Assembly: GCA_012184525.1 (NCBI GenBank)
Contig: WOFQ01000007.1
Span: 868,001-932,000 of the forward strand
Source: Xenoacremonium recifei
Lineage: Eukaryota > Ascomycota > Sordariomycetes > Hypocreales > Nectriaceae
Direction of reading: 5' to 3'
DNA: 64,000 nt
Each line of letters begins with the position of its first letter. The stretch's first letter is position 1. Positions 10,509 through 21,316 of the stretch are shown one piece after another. Under the pieces are notes generated by a model. It was not told where the DNA came from, searched no databases, and saw only the letters and a program-made list of their open reading frames with translations. Position numbers and translations under genes: made by a program.

Positions 10509-11248
10509 GGCGGCGGCGATGGGCGGGCGAACGAGCGAACGGACGGAGGTTTACGGTGGGTGAGGTGAGTAGTAGAGCGAGGGCAGAGCAGATCAGACCT
10601 ACATGCAAGTCCAGGATGCGGAGGAGGAGGCAGAGTTTGGGGCTTCGGGGGTTTCCAAGATGACGAGACGAGGTGACGAGACGGACCAGGTGATGCTGGA
10701 TGGATGGCTGGCTGGCTGGCTGGAGGGGCCCGCGCACTGTAACTAATGGGAGGGGCCGCCTGGACGTCAGCTGGTGAATGCTGGGCGGGCGCCATGGCAT
10801 GGAGGTGGAGGGCTGTTAGAGGGTACGTACTCGCTATCTCCAGGCGGAAGCGTTCCCGCTGCGGCGCCGGCCTGGGCATGGCCAATTGGGGCGCTTTTAG
10901 TGATGGCCGGTGCCTACGGCATTCACGGTCTAAGTGACTTTACTGTCTCGAGACGGTCAACCTTGATAAGACGGGAAAGCCAGTCTGCTGACGGACCGCA
11001 AACGGCTTGGCTCAGGGCCCCCAATCGGGAGATCAGGCAATCCTGTATTTTGGTTTCCGTGCATAACTTGTTCACAAGATGGCTTACATTCGAATGAGGG
11101 TGTATAATGGGTGGTTTTACAACTCATGAGGGGTGCCTCATGATATCTTGGGTTCTCATGCAAGGCGGCGTTCCCGATACGAGATGTCCACCCATGGAAT
11201 CCGGACAGGCCGCATGAATGATACTCCAAATTGATTTGCCCGCAGACT
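10509..11248. other. Intergenic region between Yippee and DUF2985 genes
   Basis: This region holds the Yippee promoter and the 3' flank of the DUF2985 gene. A minus-strand frame at 10367-10885 is open, but it is only an overlap of promoter and antisense sequence with no recognisable domain. A GGCT-repeat (about 10700-10722) is the only simple repeat. Confidence 0.4.
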
Positions 11249-12629
11249 CTACTTTTTAGCCTTCTTGGCTTCCTTCTTGGCCTCCTTCTGAGCCTCGATT
11301 TGCTGCAAGTCCTTGTCCTTGATGTTGTTAAAGTGCCAAACGCCCCTTTCCCTGTCCTCCTGTAGCTGTTGCAGGTCCGCATCGCTCACGGGCACGCCCT
11401 CGATGCCTTTAACACTCTTCCCCTCCAGAAACATCATGAATCCTCCGACGCCTGCAACCACGCAGGCGAGTCCGACGAACAAGCCCGTCGCCCAGCTGGG
11501 TCGGTTGTACCGGTTCATCCCCCACATGAAGCCTGACAGACAGCACTGAAGGAATGTGTTCCACACCATGAGCCAGATCACAGCATCCAGTTTCCAGAGC
11601 TTCGTGGCCGGGGCTCGGGCGCCGGTCAGAGGCGCATCGGGGATCTTAGTCTCGGGAAATGGGATCGCCTCTGTTGGCTGAGATGCGCCCTCTGTGTTCA
11701 CGTTCTGTGGCCCCAAATCCGTGGGCAGCTCCGCGGATCCGGGAAGACGGAACCAGCCGCGGTGAATGCCCGCCAGACGTCGCAGCGCTTCAGACTTCTT
11801 CTGAAGCCGGTACTGAAGTAAGAAATAAAGATCCCTGAATCGCCACGGGGCCAGTCCAAACCCAGTGACGCAGAAGAGGGCGTTGAGAATCTGGGAATCC
11901 CATTCGATCCATTTTCGTCTGGGTGAGTTGATGTCATTGCATGACGGGTGGCACATTGCTGGGGATGCATTGCTAGACATCATTAGTATCAAGTCAATTC
12001 CAGGGTAGGGTATCGCAGCCTTACCAAAGAAGCAGGAAGAGCATGCCACCCCAAGCCACCACGTTCAACCCGTAAATGGTGACGCAAAAGCCGAGAGGCG
12101 TCAAGAAGTAGGCCCAAAATGCCCGTAGACCCAGCGCCGTAGACTGCGCAAAGGTATGGCTCGGAGGGAAATGGTAGCCATTGGGGAACGACGCCGCAGC
12201 CGCAGGCTCGCCCGTCGGAGCATTACTGGTCACCGCCGAGCCCGAGCTTGCGCCATCTTTCTCGTGGGCAGGCGCCTCTTCCGCGACGGCGGGAAAGGTT
12301 GGACGCCTTGTGAGAGGGTCGTTTGCAGGCGCATTCTGCGTTTGTGTAGAAGCTGAGCTTGACGACTGGGCGCGAGATCGCGGCGCAACCTGGCGGGAGA
12401 CGAGCGACGAGGCGATGCTTCCTGTGGCGGCCATAAAGCCCTCGGGGAGCTCTGACTGCTCGAAGCTTTGGGAGACTCGGCGTAGTCGTTCGCCTATGGA
12501 CGAGGAGGCTGCAGGTCGGTTTGTGGCGGGTGTAGAGGGTTCATCGGATCGTGGCGAGGAGTCGTTCGCGGGAGTGCTCGTGTCGATGGGAGGGAAGGGC
12601 TCGATGTCACCGCCGGGAGGGGGCGTCAT
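11249..12629 (-). CDS. DUF2985 integral membrane protein
   Basis: Exons 12629-12025 and 11972-11249 encode 442 residues. The first 150 residues are Ser/Pro/Thr-rich and probably disordered. The conserved DUF2985 core starts near residue 170 with AFWAYFLTPLGFCVTIYGLNVVAWGGMLFLLL, the last codon being split by the intron. It continues with CNASPAMCHPSCNDINSPRRKWIEWDSQILNALFCVTGFGLAPWRFRDLY, characteristic of this fungal membrane family. Later hydrophobic segments include VIWLMVWNTFLQCCLSGFMWG and GLFVGLACVVAGVGGFMMFL. The tail is strongly basic and Lys/Ala-rich (EAKKEAKKAKK). About four transmembrane helices are visible. No biochemical function is known for the family. Confidence 0.88.
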
Positions 12630-13488
12630 GTTGGCTGTTGGTATGATTTTGGAGATAACCGGCTGCGCGATGGTAACTCAAGGTGCGAGTCTGAACGTCA
12701 TATATATCCCTATTCCGTATCATGCAACAACACCTGTGTAGTCGCAATCGTCAATGCTGCGCCACAGAGCCTCGAGGGTATAAGGTGGCAAAGGCTGATT
12801 CTGATGCTATCCAGTCGATGAGTGTGGTAATACAAGAAGGGTATATGAAGTAAGAGAAGCAATGATGGGGGACGCAAAAAGTATGGAGGAATGGAATGAA
12901 GAGAATGGATGATCTGTTTCCGGGGGGGCGACCGAGATTAGTAGGTCGGGGGCGGCATCTGGGCAGCAGCCATGGAAACAACCTACCTGCCACTGCTACA
13001 TCATATCAGCACTATGATCAATTCTCTAGCTTATTAGCCTCCACTGGCACATGCTTCCAGCACAGGCTCTGTCTGGGGTCCAGTCCAACCGAATCCACAA
13101 AATAAGGTCCTTTTCTGATTCAACCTTGATGGAGGAGGACATTTTCTTCAAAGAGAAGCTCCATCTCTCTGCCATAAAACCAACAGATGTTCTCTTCTCG
13201 AGGCCTTGGCTCCTTTACTCCGTTCCCTTATTGCCTACTCCTACTCCGTACATCTCCTTCGGGCTCTCTCTCGCTCTCGCTCTGCCCTCAGCCCACTGCG
13301 GTTGACGCTCAGCCCTTTTTACGCGTATTCATTTGCCGCGCGCCCTACACCGTACTCCGTCCGTGTCGGACCTGAATAGGTTTTCTTCCCTGCTTGAGTC
13401 CAGGAACTTTTGCCGCAGTCGCCGCCACCAAGAACTGCCGCGATTGGCGAACTGCGCCTCAACATATCTGGTTTGACAAGTCTACTCA
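12630..13488. promoter_or_regulatory. Divergent promoter region between DUF2985 gene and SEN15
   Basis: These 859 bp hold no recognisable gene. A TATA-like CATATATATCC lies at 12699-12709, about 70 bp upstream of the DUF2985 start. A TACTCCGTA word lies at 13242-13250 with variants at 13216 and 13353. Confidence 0.45.
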
Positions 13489-13950
13489 ATGTCCCAGAAT
13501 TCTCTTCACAGACGGCCAATGGCCATCCTAACTGAATCGGGTAATTCGACAACTACCGTCATGGATCCCAGGCGGCTTGCGATGATTGTATCTTCCAATC
13601 TTAAATATCAGCACGAATGGACGGACGTTATTATGCACGACGAGTTTCCTCGTCCGCTTGTCGCAGGCATCCCACCCCGGCGGCTCTACACGCATCCTGA
13701 TGACCAGCTTGCTGCCCTAGCCAGGGAAGAAGCTACGGGCATGGCTGTAGAGCTTCCTCCAGAGACTGAATGGGTTGTGCCGGTGCACATCTCAGAAAAC
13801 TGGTCACTGGCTCAGTTTGCAGGAGTCTTCGACACGCTTCCACGGAACGGTCCACGAGAGAAAAGATTCTTGTTGGCAACGATTCACAACGATTCCACTA
13901 TCGTTTACTATCTGATGCAAGAGGGCATGACTAGGCCCCGACAGAACTGA
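13489..13950 (+). CDS. sen15: tRNA-splicing endonuclease subunit Sen15
   Basis: A 153-codon intronless frame. The C-terminal half carries the Sen15 core: EWVVPVHISENWSLAQFAGVFD, then KRFLLATIHNDSTIVYYLMQEGMTRPRQN, the latter a close match to the conserved end of fungal Sen15. Sen15 is a non-catalytic structural subunit of the heterotetrameric Sen2-Sen34-Sen15-Sen54 endonuclease that removes tRNA introns. The N-terminal part contains YTHPDDQLAAL, also typical. Three in-frame ATGs (13489, 13519, 13561) compete for the start; I give the first, but 13561 (MDPRRLAM) is as likely. There is no catalytic triad, as expected. Confidence 0.85.
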   Translation: MSQNSLHRRPMAILTESGNSTTTVMDPRRLAMIVSSNLKYQHEWTDVIMHDEFPRPLVAGIPPRRLYTHPDDQLAALAREEATGMAVELPPETEWVVPVHISENWSLAQFAGVFDTLPRNGPREKRFLLATIHNDSTIVYYLMQEGMTRPRQN

Positions 13951-13988
13951 TCGACCGAATCCTCCGCCATTCGCCAAGCTCTCACCCC

Positions 13989-15452
13989 TCAGGGCTTGAA
14001 AATCACCTTCTGTGCCTTCATCTGGTCAAAAAGCTGGTAGCCCTCGACCGCATCTGCCAACGGCATGATGTGGTCAAACATGAACCTGGGATCGTGGGTT
14101 AGCCATGGACGATGCAAGGGATAGGAAGCCTCCGAGGACGACGAACCCAACAAGATCCTGCTTCTTCTCCAACAGGGCAAGAGCCTCTTCGAAAATGCTG
14201 CGAACGGGACAGCGGCCCATCTGGACCCGAATGTTCTTACTATGAGGTCATGAGCTGATATCCTGACGTGAGAAATAATCCTTCAACTTACCCGTACGCC
14301 TCGTTACCCGACCACGGAATCTGATCGAGGTTAATCTCGTTTCTGACACGGCCTCAGTCAATTGCATGCTTCACGTACCTCGGCGTTATGCACACCAATG
14401 CTGCTTATGGCACCGAATGGCCGTATAATGTCATAAGCTGTCCTCAACGCAGGCGACAGACCGACGACCTCTACCACCAAGTCGGCTCCCCGTCCGTTCG
14501 TTACCTCTTTGATGCGTGCCTGCATGCCCTCCTTATCCTTGACAAAGTTGAGAGGCTCAGCGCCGAGTCCCTTTGCAACTTCCAAGCGGCTATCCACACT
14601 ATCAATGGCAAAGAGATGACGGGGCTTGAGTTCAGCCGCAGCGATGATTGCACAAAGACCGACCGGACCGCATCCAATCACGACCATTGTGGACTCACTG
14701 ACGTCCTGGCAACGAGACAGCTCGATGGCGCTCTTTACACCGTAAAAGCCCGTGGGGAAGATGTCGGCCATGAGGAGTAGCGCTTGGTCAGAGACTGTGC
14801 CCGGAGCCTTCACTACGGTGCCGTCCGCCAAGGGCACGCGAACGTACTCGGCTTGACCACCATCCAACGGCTTGGAACCAAACAACTTGCACTCGACGCA
14901 ACGGGCTGTGCCACCACTCTTGCAATAAAAGCATTCCCCACTGGCTGGCGTTAATGCATCTTGCGACACGGCATTGAGGAGTCGAAGGGAAAGGGGATGG
15001 GATAGGGGGAGAAGCACTTACCATGAAACCGTGAACGGCATCACGACCTTGTCACCGAGTTGCACCGACTTGACGGCAGATCCGGCTTGAACAACAGTGC
15101 CGGTGAATTCGTGACCCATGATGAAGCCGGTGTCGGACGGTTGATGTCCTCGATAGACATGGAGCTCACTATGGAGTCACTTTATTAGAGACTAAAACGC
15201 AAGATCTCTATATAAACAAAGACTTACGAGCCGCATAGAGCGGTTGCCGATACTTTGACAATGATGTCTCGATCATCTTGCACTGCAAGCCATATCGTTA
15301 GACACGGGAATTGGGGGAAAGGGATCAGACGACGAGACGAAGCAGATTTCGGACAAGAGGAAGAACATACGCTTGGGAACAGGCCGATCTACAAGTGAGA
15401 CTTTGCGAGGGCCGTCAAAGACCACGGCCTTCATGGTTTCGGGGAGCGCCAT
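13989..15452 (-). CDS. Zinc-dependent medium-chain alcohol dehydrogenase
   Basis: Seven exons (15452-15371, 15282-15228, 15168-15022, 14940-14379, 14320-14292, 14239-14147, 14085-13989) join in phase to 354 residues. Zn-ADH features: CGSELH with the catalytic zinc cysteine, GHEFTGTVVQAG with the second ligand, and GDKVVMPF. The structural zinc lobe (CGECFYCKSG, TARCVECK) is intact. The NAD(P) Rossmann motif is VVIGCGPVGLCAIIAA, and the acidic residue in AIDSVDSRL suggests NAD preference. The pattern resembles glutathione-independent formaldehyde or threonine dehydrogenase-like members. The last exons read IPWSGNEAYG, KNIRVQMGRCPVRSIF and FMFDHIMPLADAVEGY. The 29 nt exon is unusually small; its use is supported by homology (HNAE-IPWSGNEAYG). 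Substrate is not predictable. Confidence 0.88.
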
Positions 15453-18400
15453 GACGAGAGAGTTGCAATTCAAACTTCGGAGTTCGATAGCTTTGACGGA
15501 GATGATGACTTTCCGAGACAAGTTACGGAGATGAATCGATAGATGAAACGGCAATTCCCATCAACCGAGACGCGGTTGTCGATGCACCAAAGCTCATACG
15601 ACGATGATGTTAGATATAGGCTATAGGCCTGGCCGGTGGGAGGGCAAATGCGGGGTGGATCAGTCAGATCAGGACATTCATCGGCAACGATGCGTGTGGA
15701 GTTTCTGGGATCGGATCCGAGCAATGGTTAAGGTGTTGTAGTGTACAAGACTTCTTGGAGAGGGCAGAACAAGGTAGTAATGGATGCGGTGCTTGTGGCG
15801 AGTCTTAATGATGAGTGGTCGTCGAGTAGTAATTTATATGGGATGATGCGGCAAATGGCTAGCCCTCGAAACTCAGATAGTGACACTATTAGAGGTTCCG
15901 ACCCCATACCTACTCTGCAGTGACTTTGACATGGTCTGCAACTCGGCCGAGGTTCGGTTTCTTGTAGCGAAAATGCTTCCGGCTGCATACACAAAACACG
16001 TAGTCTAGCCAATCAGGCCGGAAAGATCGGGGAACCAAACGGCAATGTGCACTTGACCGATCTTCACTAAGGCACAGATAGGTCAAAGATGAAATTTGAG
16101 GGCGTCACTTCGGTAAGGCGACGGTAAGCACCAGACGGGAATGAGCAAGTAAGAACGGGTCCTAGGTGAGCTCGCTCCTCCATAGGAACGGGGGAAACCG
16201 GCAAAACACCGTCCGCAAGGCAATCATCGGTACTGTCCAGAGCGGCTGCGAACTCGGACGTGAATCGAGACCAGCGAGGCTCTAGCGGGCAACTTTGCGG
16301 GGTGGTTGGGCGACCGAGAGGCTCGTCTGGGGATTAGCGGGAGGGGGTTCCCAACTTCGGGGGATGTTCGCTGAGGCTTATAAATGGAGGCTGGAAACGG
16401 GTGACGGCGGCGACGAGGCGGCTGAAGCGGTCAGGCCGGGAAGGGGACGGGACACATGGCATGGCACGAGCGAGAACCTGATTCTGATATCGGATGAATG
16501 CAGACGGGGTGTGTGAGTGAGCGCATGACTTACATAAGACGGGCCTGCCATCAGCAAAATCCCTGGTCCAGTCACAAACCACCACATCTGCAGTTGCGGC
16601 TTGGACCTCCCCTTTTGAGCCCCGAGGGCAGGCAAAAGCTGGGAAGGGCTTGGCCGTTTTGGCTTTCGCAGCTCCACTGGGTACGAGGGCGAGGACGGCG
16701 GCGTCGAGGTCCGTTAATCGCGTCGGGCTGCTCCGTCGTGAGAGTTTGGGCGTTGAGCGTTAAGCGGTGATGGAGGCCAGCCAGCCAGGCCACCACAATC
16801 CACGGGCCGACAGGAGAGTCCCCCTCCCCCCCCTTAACATCGGCGATCAGTCGCTCCTCGGATGAGACACGCTCTCGAAGCGGAGGCGGCAATCCGTCAT
16901 GAGGCCCTCAATGCTGTCGCCGCCTCGCGGGTGCCAGGAAGAGAGGAGCAGGAAGAGGAGGAGGCTGCATCTTGGCCACCAATCTGCAGCATCGCAGAGC
17001 AAGCCGCGCCCCACCAGCGGCTGGATGGGGGTTGCAGCGGTTGCAGTGGAGAACGTCCCTGCCGCACCTTGTGCTGCATATCGCTGCGTTTGTGCACATT
17101 GAAGGTGGCGCTGTAGCGTGTACCTGGTTGGTGCCGTCAACCATAAGCAAAAGGGAAAGAAATCCATCGCGGTCAAAGTCCCTGGAGATGTTGAGCGGTG
17201 GTGGTGGTGAGGTAGTGCTGGCAGGTGGATGGCAGGGAAGCGGCGAGCGACGACGGGAGGGGGCAGCTGCGGCCCTGCATGTGCGGCTGGAAGGTGCGAG
17301 CTGCAGGCCGCCGCAAGTACCCCGCAAGTACCCGGTACTTGCTCACCTCATAACATAACCCAACCCAACCTAACCTGACCCAACCCAGTCCAGCTGGACG
17401 GGAGGTCTTCGGGTGAGGGAAGGAGGGATCCATGCTGGATGGAGGTGAGAGTTGAGGCTTAGATGGCCCAAAACCGGGGCCAGGAAGAGGGGGGGCATCC
17501 AATCCATCCATTCTTCATTCACCCAAGCAGCAGCAGAGCAACATCTCGCTATTATCCATTCGCCCATCCCCTCCCATCGGCCCAGGTCAGACCCCCAGCC
17601 AGTTGTTAGTTGTCGGTCCGCCGTCCTTCCCGTCCAACGGCAGTTCAGGGACCTATCGCCCAGCGCCCAGGGACTCAGCAGCCAGCAGCATGTCAGAATT
17701 ACCGTCTCCCACGACGACGTTTGTGTGAGGAGAAGGCCCAGGTGGTTAGGTTAGCACGATTAAGTGCCTCATCACGTCGGGCGAGTGCCGCTGATTCGAG
17801 CACTAGGAGACGCAGCCGCCGGCGAGAGTTCCGCTACAACAACAGCATCTCCGAACCCCCTCCCGTCCAGTCCAGTCTGAGTTGACATCCATCCAATGCA
17901 AAACGGAGTACCCCGTGGTACCCAGGAACCCTGCCTCGGTACCTCGACGCTCTAATCAGGTCACCTTGGACGCCGCTCTTCAGGTTTTTCTGCCATCTTC
18001 CATTCCCCCTCTTCCCGTCCGGTCCCAGTGGATTCCATCCTGCCCTGCCCTGCCCTGCCTGGCCTGGCCTGGCCTGCTCAGCACAGGAACAGGGTCTCCA
18101 GGTCTCTCCCGCTCCTCCTCCACAAAAAGCCTGAGCATACCCCAGCCCCGGTCCCGATGAAGGTCCAGCAACTGTACATGTACCTCCCTACCTTCAGTCC
18201 CCCTGCGCACTAGCTGCGCCCAGAGCTCCCGCTCATCTTACCTTACTCTGTACTTGTACGCCTTCTCCAGACCTCTCCAGTCCCCTAGTAGCCAGTACCT
18301 GCTGCTAGTTTCCCCGGGGGTCCTCAACGGGAGAGTCAGGCCCCCTGCCATATACCGCCTTTGTCGCGCCTCCAACCAACGTCCTGCCTTCTACCCCCCC

Positions 18401-19220
18401 CAGTCAGCTTGCTTGCTTTGCTACTTTTTCCCGTCAAAAATCGCTGCGCAGTCGCAGACGCAGACGCTCCATCAATCGCTCGCTCATTCGCCTTGCCACG
18501 GGCCAGCACCGGATTCTCTATTATTCATCATCCCATCCCGCCGTCTTGCGCTCGCTGTCTGTCGCATGGGGATCTACCCGCCGGTCTTCGACTAACACAC
18601 CAACCACCTCTGCTGCTACTGCTGGTCCGCCATCGTGACTCTGCCCGAAATCCGGGTCGTTGACCGTCTCCTCCGCTGCATCGTTTATTCCTCAAACTCG
18701 CAACGCGGTCGCCTGCTGCCCGTCGCCTGCCCCTTCTGGTCGAGTTTCTGGTTGCCTTGCGCCATTCCGTCCCGGCACGTCCCGGCGTCCGATCACGCAC
18801 TATTCGAGCTATCTAATGCTTGAGGCGACTGCGATCTACCCTCACGACCGCGCCGGAAGCTCTCCAAGCGCTGTGGACTGCGGCCATTGACGACGACAAC
18901 GACAACTCGAGCACAGCACGCCTGGATTCGTTGCAAGCCCCGTGCCCTGGTCGAATCCCTCGCGACGTCACTTCAGTTCTAAGCGCCTTGTGCCTCGATC
19001 TGGAACCTCGATCTTGAACCTCGATCCGACGTCCCTGATCGTTTCTCCCGCGCTGCGCCAGTCGGCCTCATACCCACCACCCTTTCGAGCCCAGACGCTG
19101 GTACGAAACCTCGGATCCTCGTCGCCAGTCCCGTCCCAGGCCCCAGCCCAAACGACAACCGAATCGAGCGCCCCCGCGAGGGCCATGGCGAGTTGAACGA
19201 CCGCCGTCCACGCGACAACG
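15453..19220. promoter_or_regulatory. Long 3.8 kb intergenic and leader region upstream of CON7
   Basis: No conserved coding sequence was found in 3.77 kb; open frames here lack recognisable domains and are GC-driven. The region is rich in short direct repeats: ACCCAACCC/ACCTAACC variants at about 17355-17390, and CCTGC and CTGGC tandem runs at 18040-18075. It is pyrimidine-rich from about 17880 to 18800. A minimal upstream reading frame (Met-Ala-Ser-stop) is at 19185-19196, 24 bp before the CON7 start. I infer a large regulatory promoter and/or a long 5' UTR, possibly with UTR introns. The first few hundred bases also serve the divergent dehydrogenase. Confidence 0.55.
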
Positions 19221-20827
19221 ATGACCACAACCGCCCAACACCAGCAGCATCTCGGGCTCGAGACATATGATCCTGATGAGGTGCTTCCACACAACAGCCC
19301 GCAGCTACGGGCCGTCAAACCCAAGCTCCAGCCGTCACTGAGCCCGGAACCAGACATTCCGAAAGGCCAAGTCAGTTTTCATCCCCATTCTCCCGACGGG
19401 AACGACAAGGCTAATTGCCACCATAAGATCCGTCCCAGCTCGGGGGATGCTGTCCTGGTCGCCCATCTCGACAATGGCCGCCATCCCGAAATTTCCCAGC
19501 TCGCGGGCCGCAATCCGCTGCCGTGCGAAGACGAGGTGGTCGACTTGGACCTTGATGGCCAGAACAACAAGGACAAGGACCAGGACCAGCCCATGGCCGA
19601 CTCGACGCTGCAAAACCTGGCCGCTGATGCGCTCTCCGTTGCGTTGGGCACCGGCCCCTCCGCTTCCGGCTCCGTCTCCGCGGCCGCGACGGCACCGGCG
19701 CCCGCCCAGGAGCTCAGTCCGGTGCTCTCCATCTCGGCCCCGACCGATCGCCTCTCCCTGAATGACCCCCCGGTCGTCCCCTTCCCGCCTCGGGAGCTCT
19801 TCGCACCCACCGTCGATCCGGCCCCCGGCGCCAACAGGGCCCCCCCGGGGAGCATGCTGACTCCTGCTAGTACTAGCGATGAGCTGCCACCCCTCCAGAT
19901 AGACTCACCACGGTCTGAGTCCGGCAGTCAAATGCTTCCCTCGATTCGAACGCTGAGCGATATGAACCAAATACCCAATAACATACTTCCTCCTCCCGCT
20001 GAGAAGGAGCTCGCTGCACGGCAGGCCCTTTCACCAAACTTCCCCCGCTCGCCTCCTGCTATCATGTCGAAATTCTCCGTGGCCGCCTGTCCCCCGGCAA
20101 CTTCTCCTATTTCACAAAATGATCCACGAAGTCTCCCTTCCCCTCGATCTCTCCCAAGCTCGAGCCCCTACTACTACCCAACGCCCAACGGCATGCATTC
20201 GGCGGTTGGGTACGTTAGCAGCAACGCCGCCGAAACCCCCAGCACCGACCAGTCGTCAAGTCTGACGCCCGCGACGACAGTATCTACTGCATCCGTAGCA
20301 GAGCGTATGAGCATCGAGGGCATCACCAACCCTGTGGGCAGCTATGTGTGTAAAGTCCAGGGGTGCAATGCGCCGCCGTTTCAGACGCAGTATCTCCTCA
20401 ACTCTCACGCCAACGTTCACTCCTCCGCTCGTCCGCACTACTGCTCCGTCCAGGGCTGTCCGCGGAGTGAAGGGGGAAAAGGGTTCAAGCGGAAGAATGA
20501 GATGATAAGACATGGGCTGGTTCATGACTCGCCAGGCTATGTATGTCCGTTTTGTCCAGATCGAGAACACAAGTACCCGCGACCAGATAACTTACAAAGG
20601 TGAGACGCCCATGATCGTGACATTTATGATTTTTCAAAGCCCAGGAGCCGCGACTTCGGAGAAAGTCATATCACCTTTTGAGCCGGCGCTGACAAAACAC
20701 CGATAGACACGTCCGCGTCCATCATGTTGACAAGGATAAAGACGACCCTCTCTTACGCGATGTACTCGCTCAACGACCCGACGGTCTAAATCGTGGTCGA
20801 CGACGGCGTGGACCAATCGCCAGCTGA
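19221..20827 (+). CDS. con7: CON7-type C2H2 transcription factor
   Basis: Exons 19221-20599 and 20707-20827 encode 499 residues. The first 370 residues are disordered, Pro/Ser/Ala-rich with acidic patches. The zinc-finger block runs from about residue 375: SYVCKVQGCNAPPFQTQYLLNSHANVH, then PHYCSVQGCPRSEGGKGFKRKNEMIRHGLVH, then YVCPFCPDREHKYPRPDNLQRHVRVHH. It ends in DKDKDDPLLRDVL and a basic RGRRRRG tail. This block is nearly invariant in CON7 proteins. In Magnaporthe CON7 controls conidial morphology, appressorium formation and cell-wall genes, and in Fusarium the orthologue regulates hyphal branching and conidiation. The intron interrupts the last finger in an Arg codon. The gene stands alone behind an unusually long 5' region, as expected for a developmental regulator. 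Confidence 0.95.
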
Positions 20828-21316
20828 AAGCACCAACACTACAGAAAACTTGAGCGAGCAAGCAACGAACTGCACCAGTGATTTACTTTGTCTTCAAACT
20901 TGTCCAGATATGATATCGATTGTTTAGATGCGGGCCTTGCTTTGTACGAGAAAGATACGGCGTTGAAATGGGTTCATTATATACCAGGCCGGGGGCTTAG
21001 CATGTTTGTTTTTTTATCTTTTGGGTGTTCTTGTTAGGGGGCCGGGAAATATCCAAGCAGGCGCTTGATCGGAGGGGCGGCGGGCAGGCAGGCAAACAAA
21101 CAGGGGTTGGTGGGCGTTGGGGGCTTCACTTATGCACGAATGAAATGGGATCGCGTAGAAGCAAATCTTCTTGTTGTTGAACTTGTGCTGGCATGAACGG
21201 CCGATGGAATTTGTCTGTTCAAAGCGTCTTTTTCCATCTTCGACGCTGTGTGTGGTTTGAGCTTTGAGGTGTTCATTTCAGGGGGGCCTTTCTATTTTAA
21301 GGTGCGATATTGATGG
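20828..21316. other. Convergent intergenic region between CON7 and palB
   Basis: These are the 3' flanks of two convergent genes. No gene or strong element is seen. Confidence 0.4.

Noticed and set aside
10367..10885. 172-codon minus-strand frame upstream of the Yippee gene
   Set aside because: It overlaps the promoter and first exon of the Yippee gene in another frame and is only Pro/Ser/Arg-rich text.
16908..17327. 139-codon minus-strand frame and neighbours in the CON7 upstream region
   Set aside because: Composition-driven frames overlapping on both strands, with no recognisable motif and no splice partners restoring a family match.
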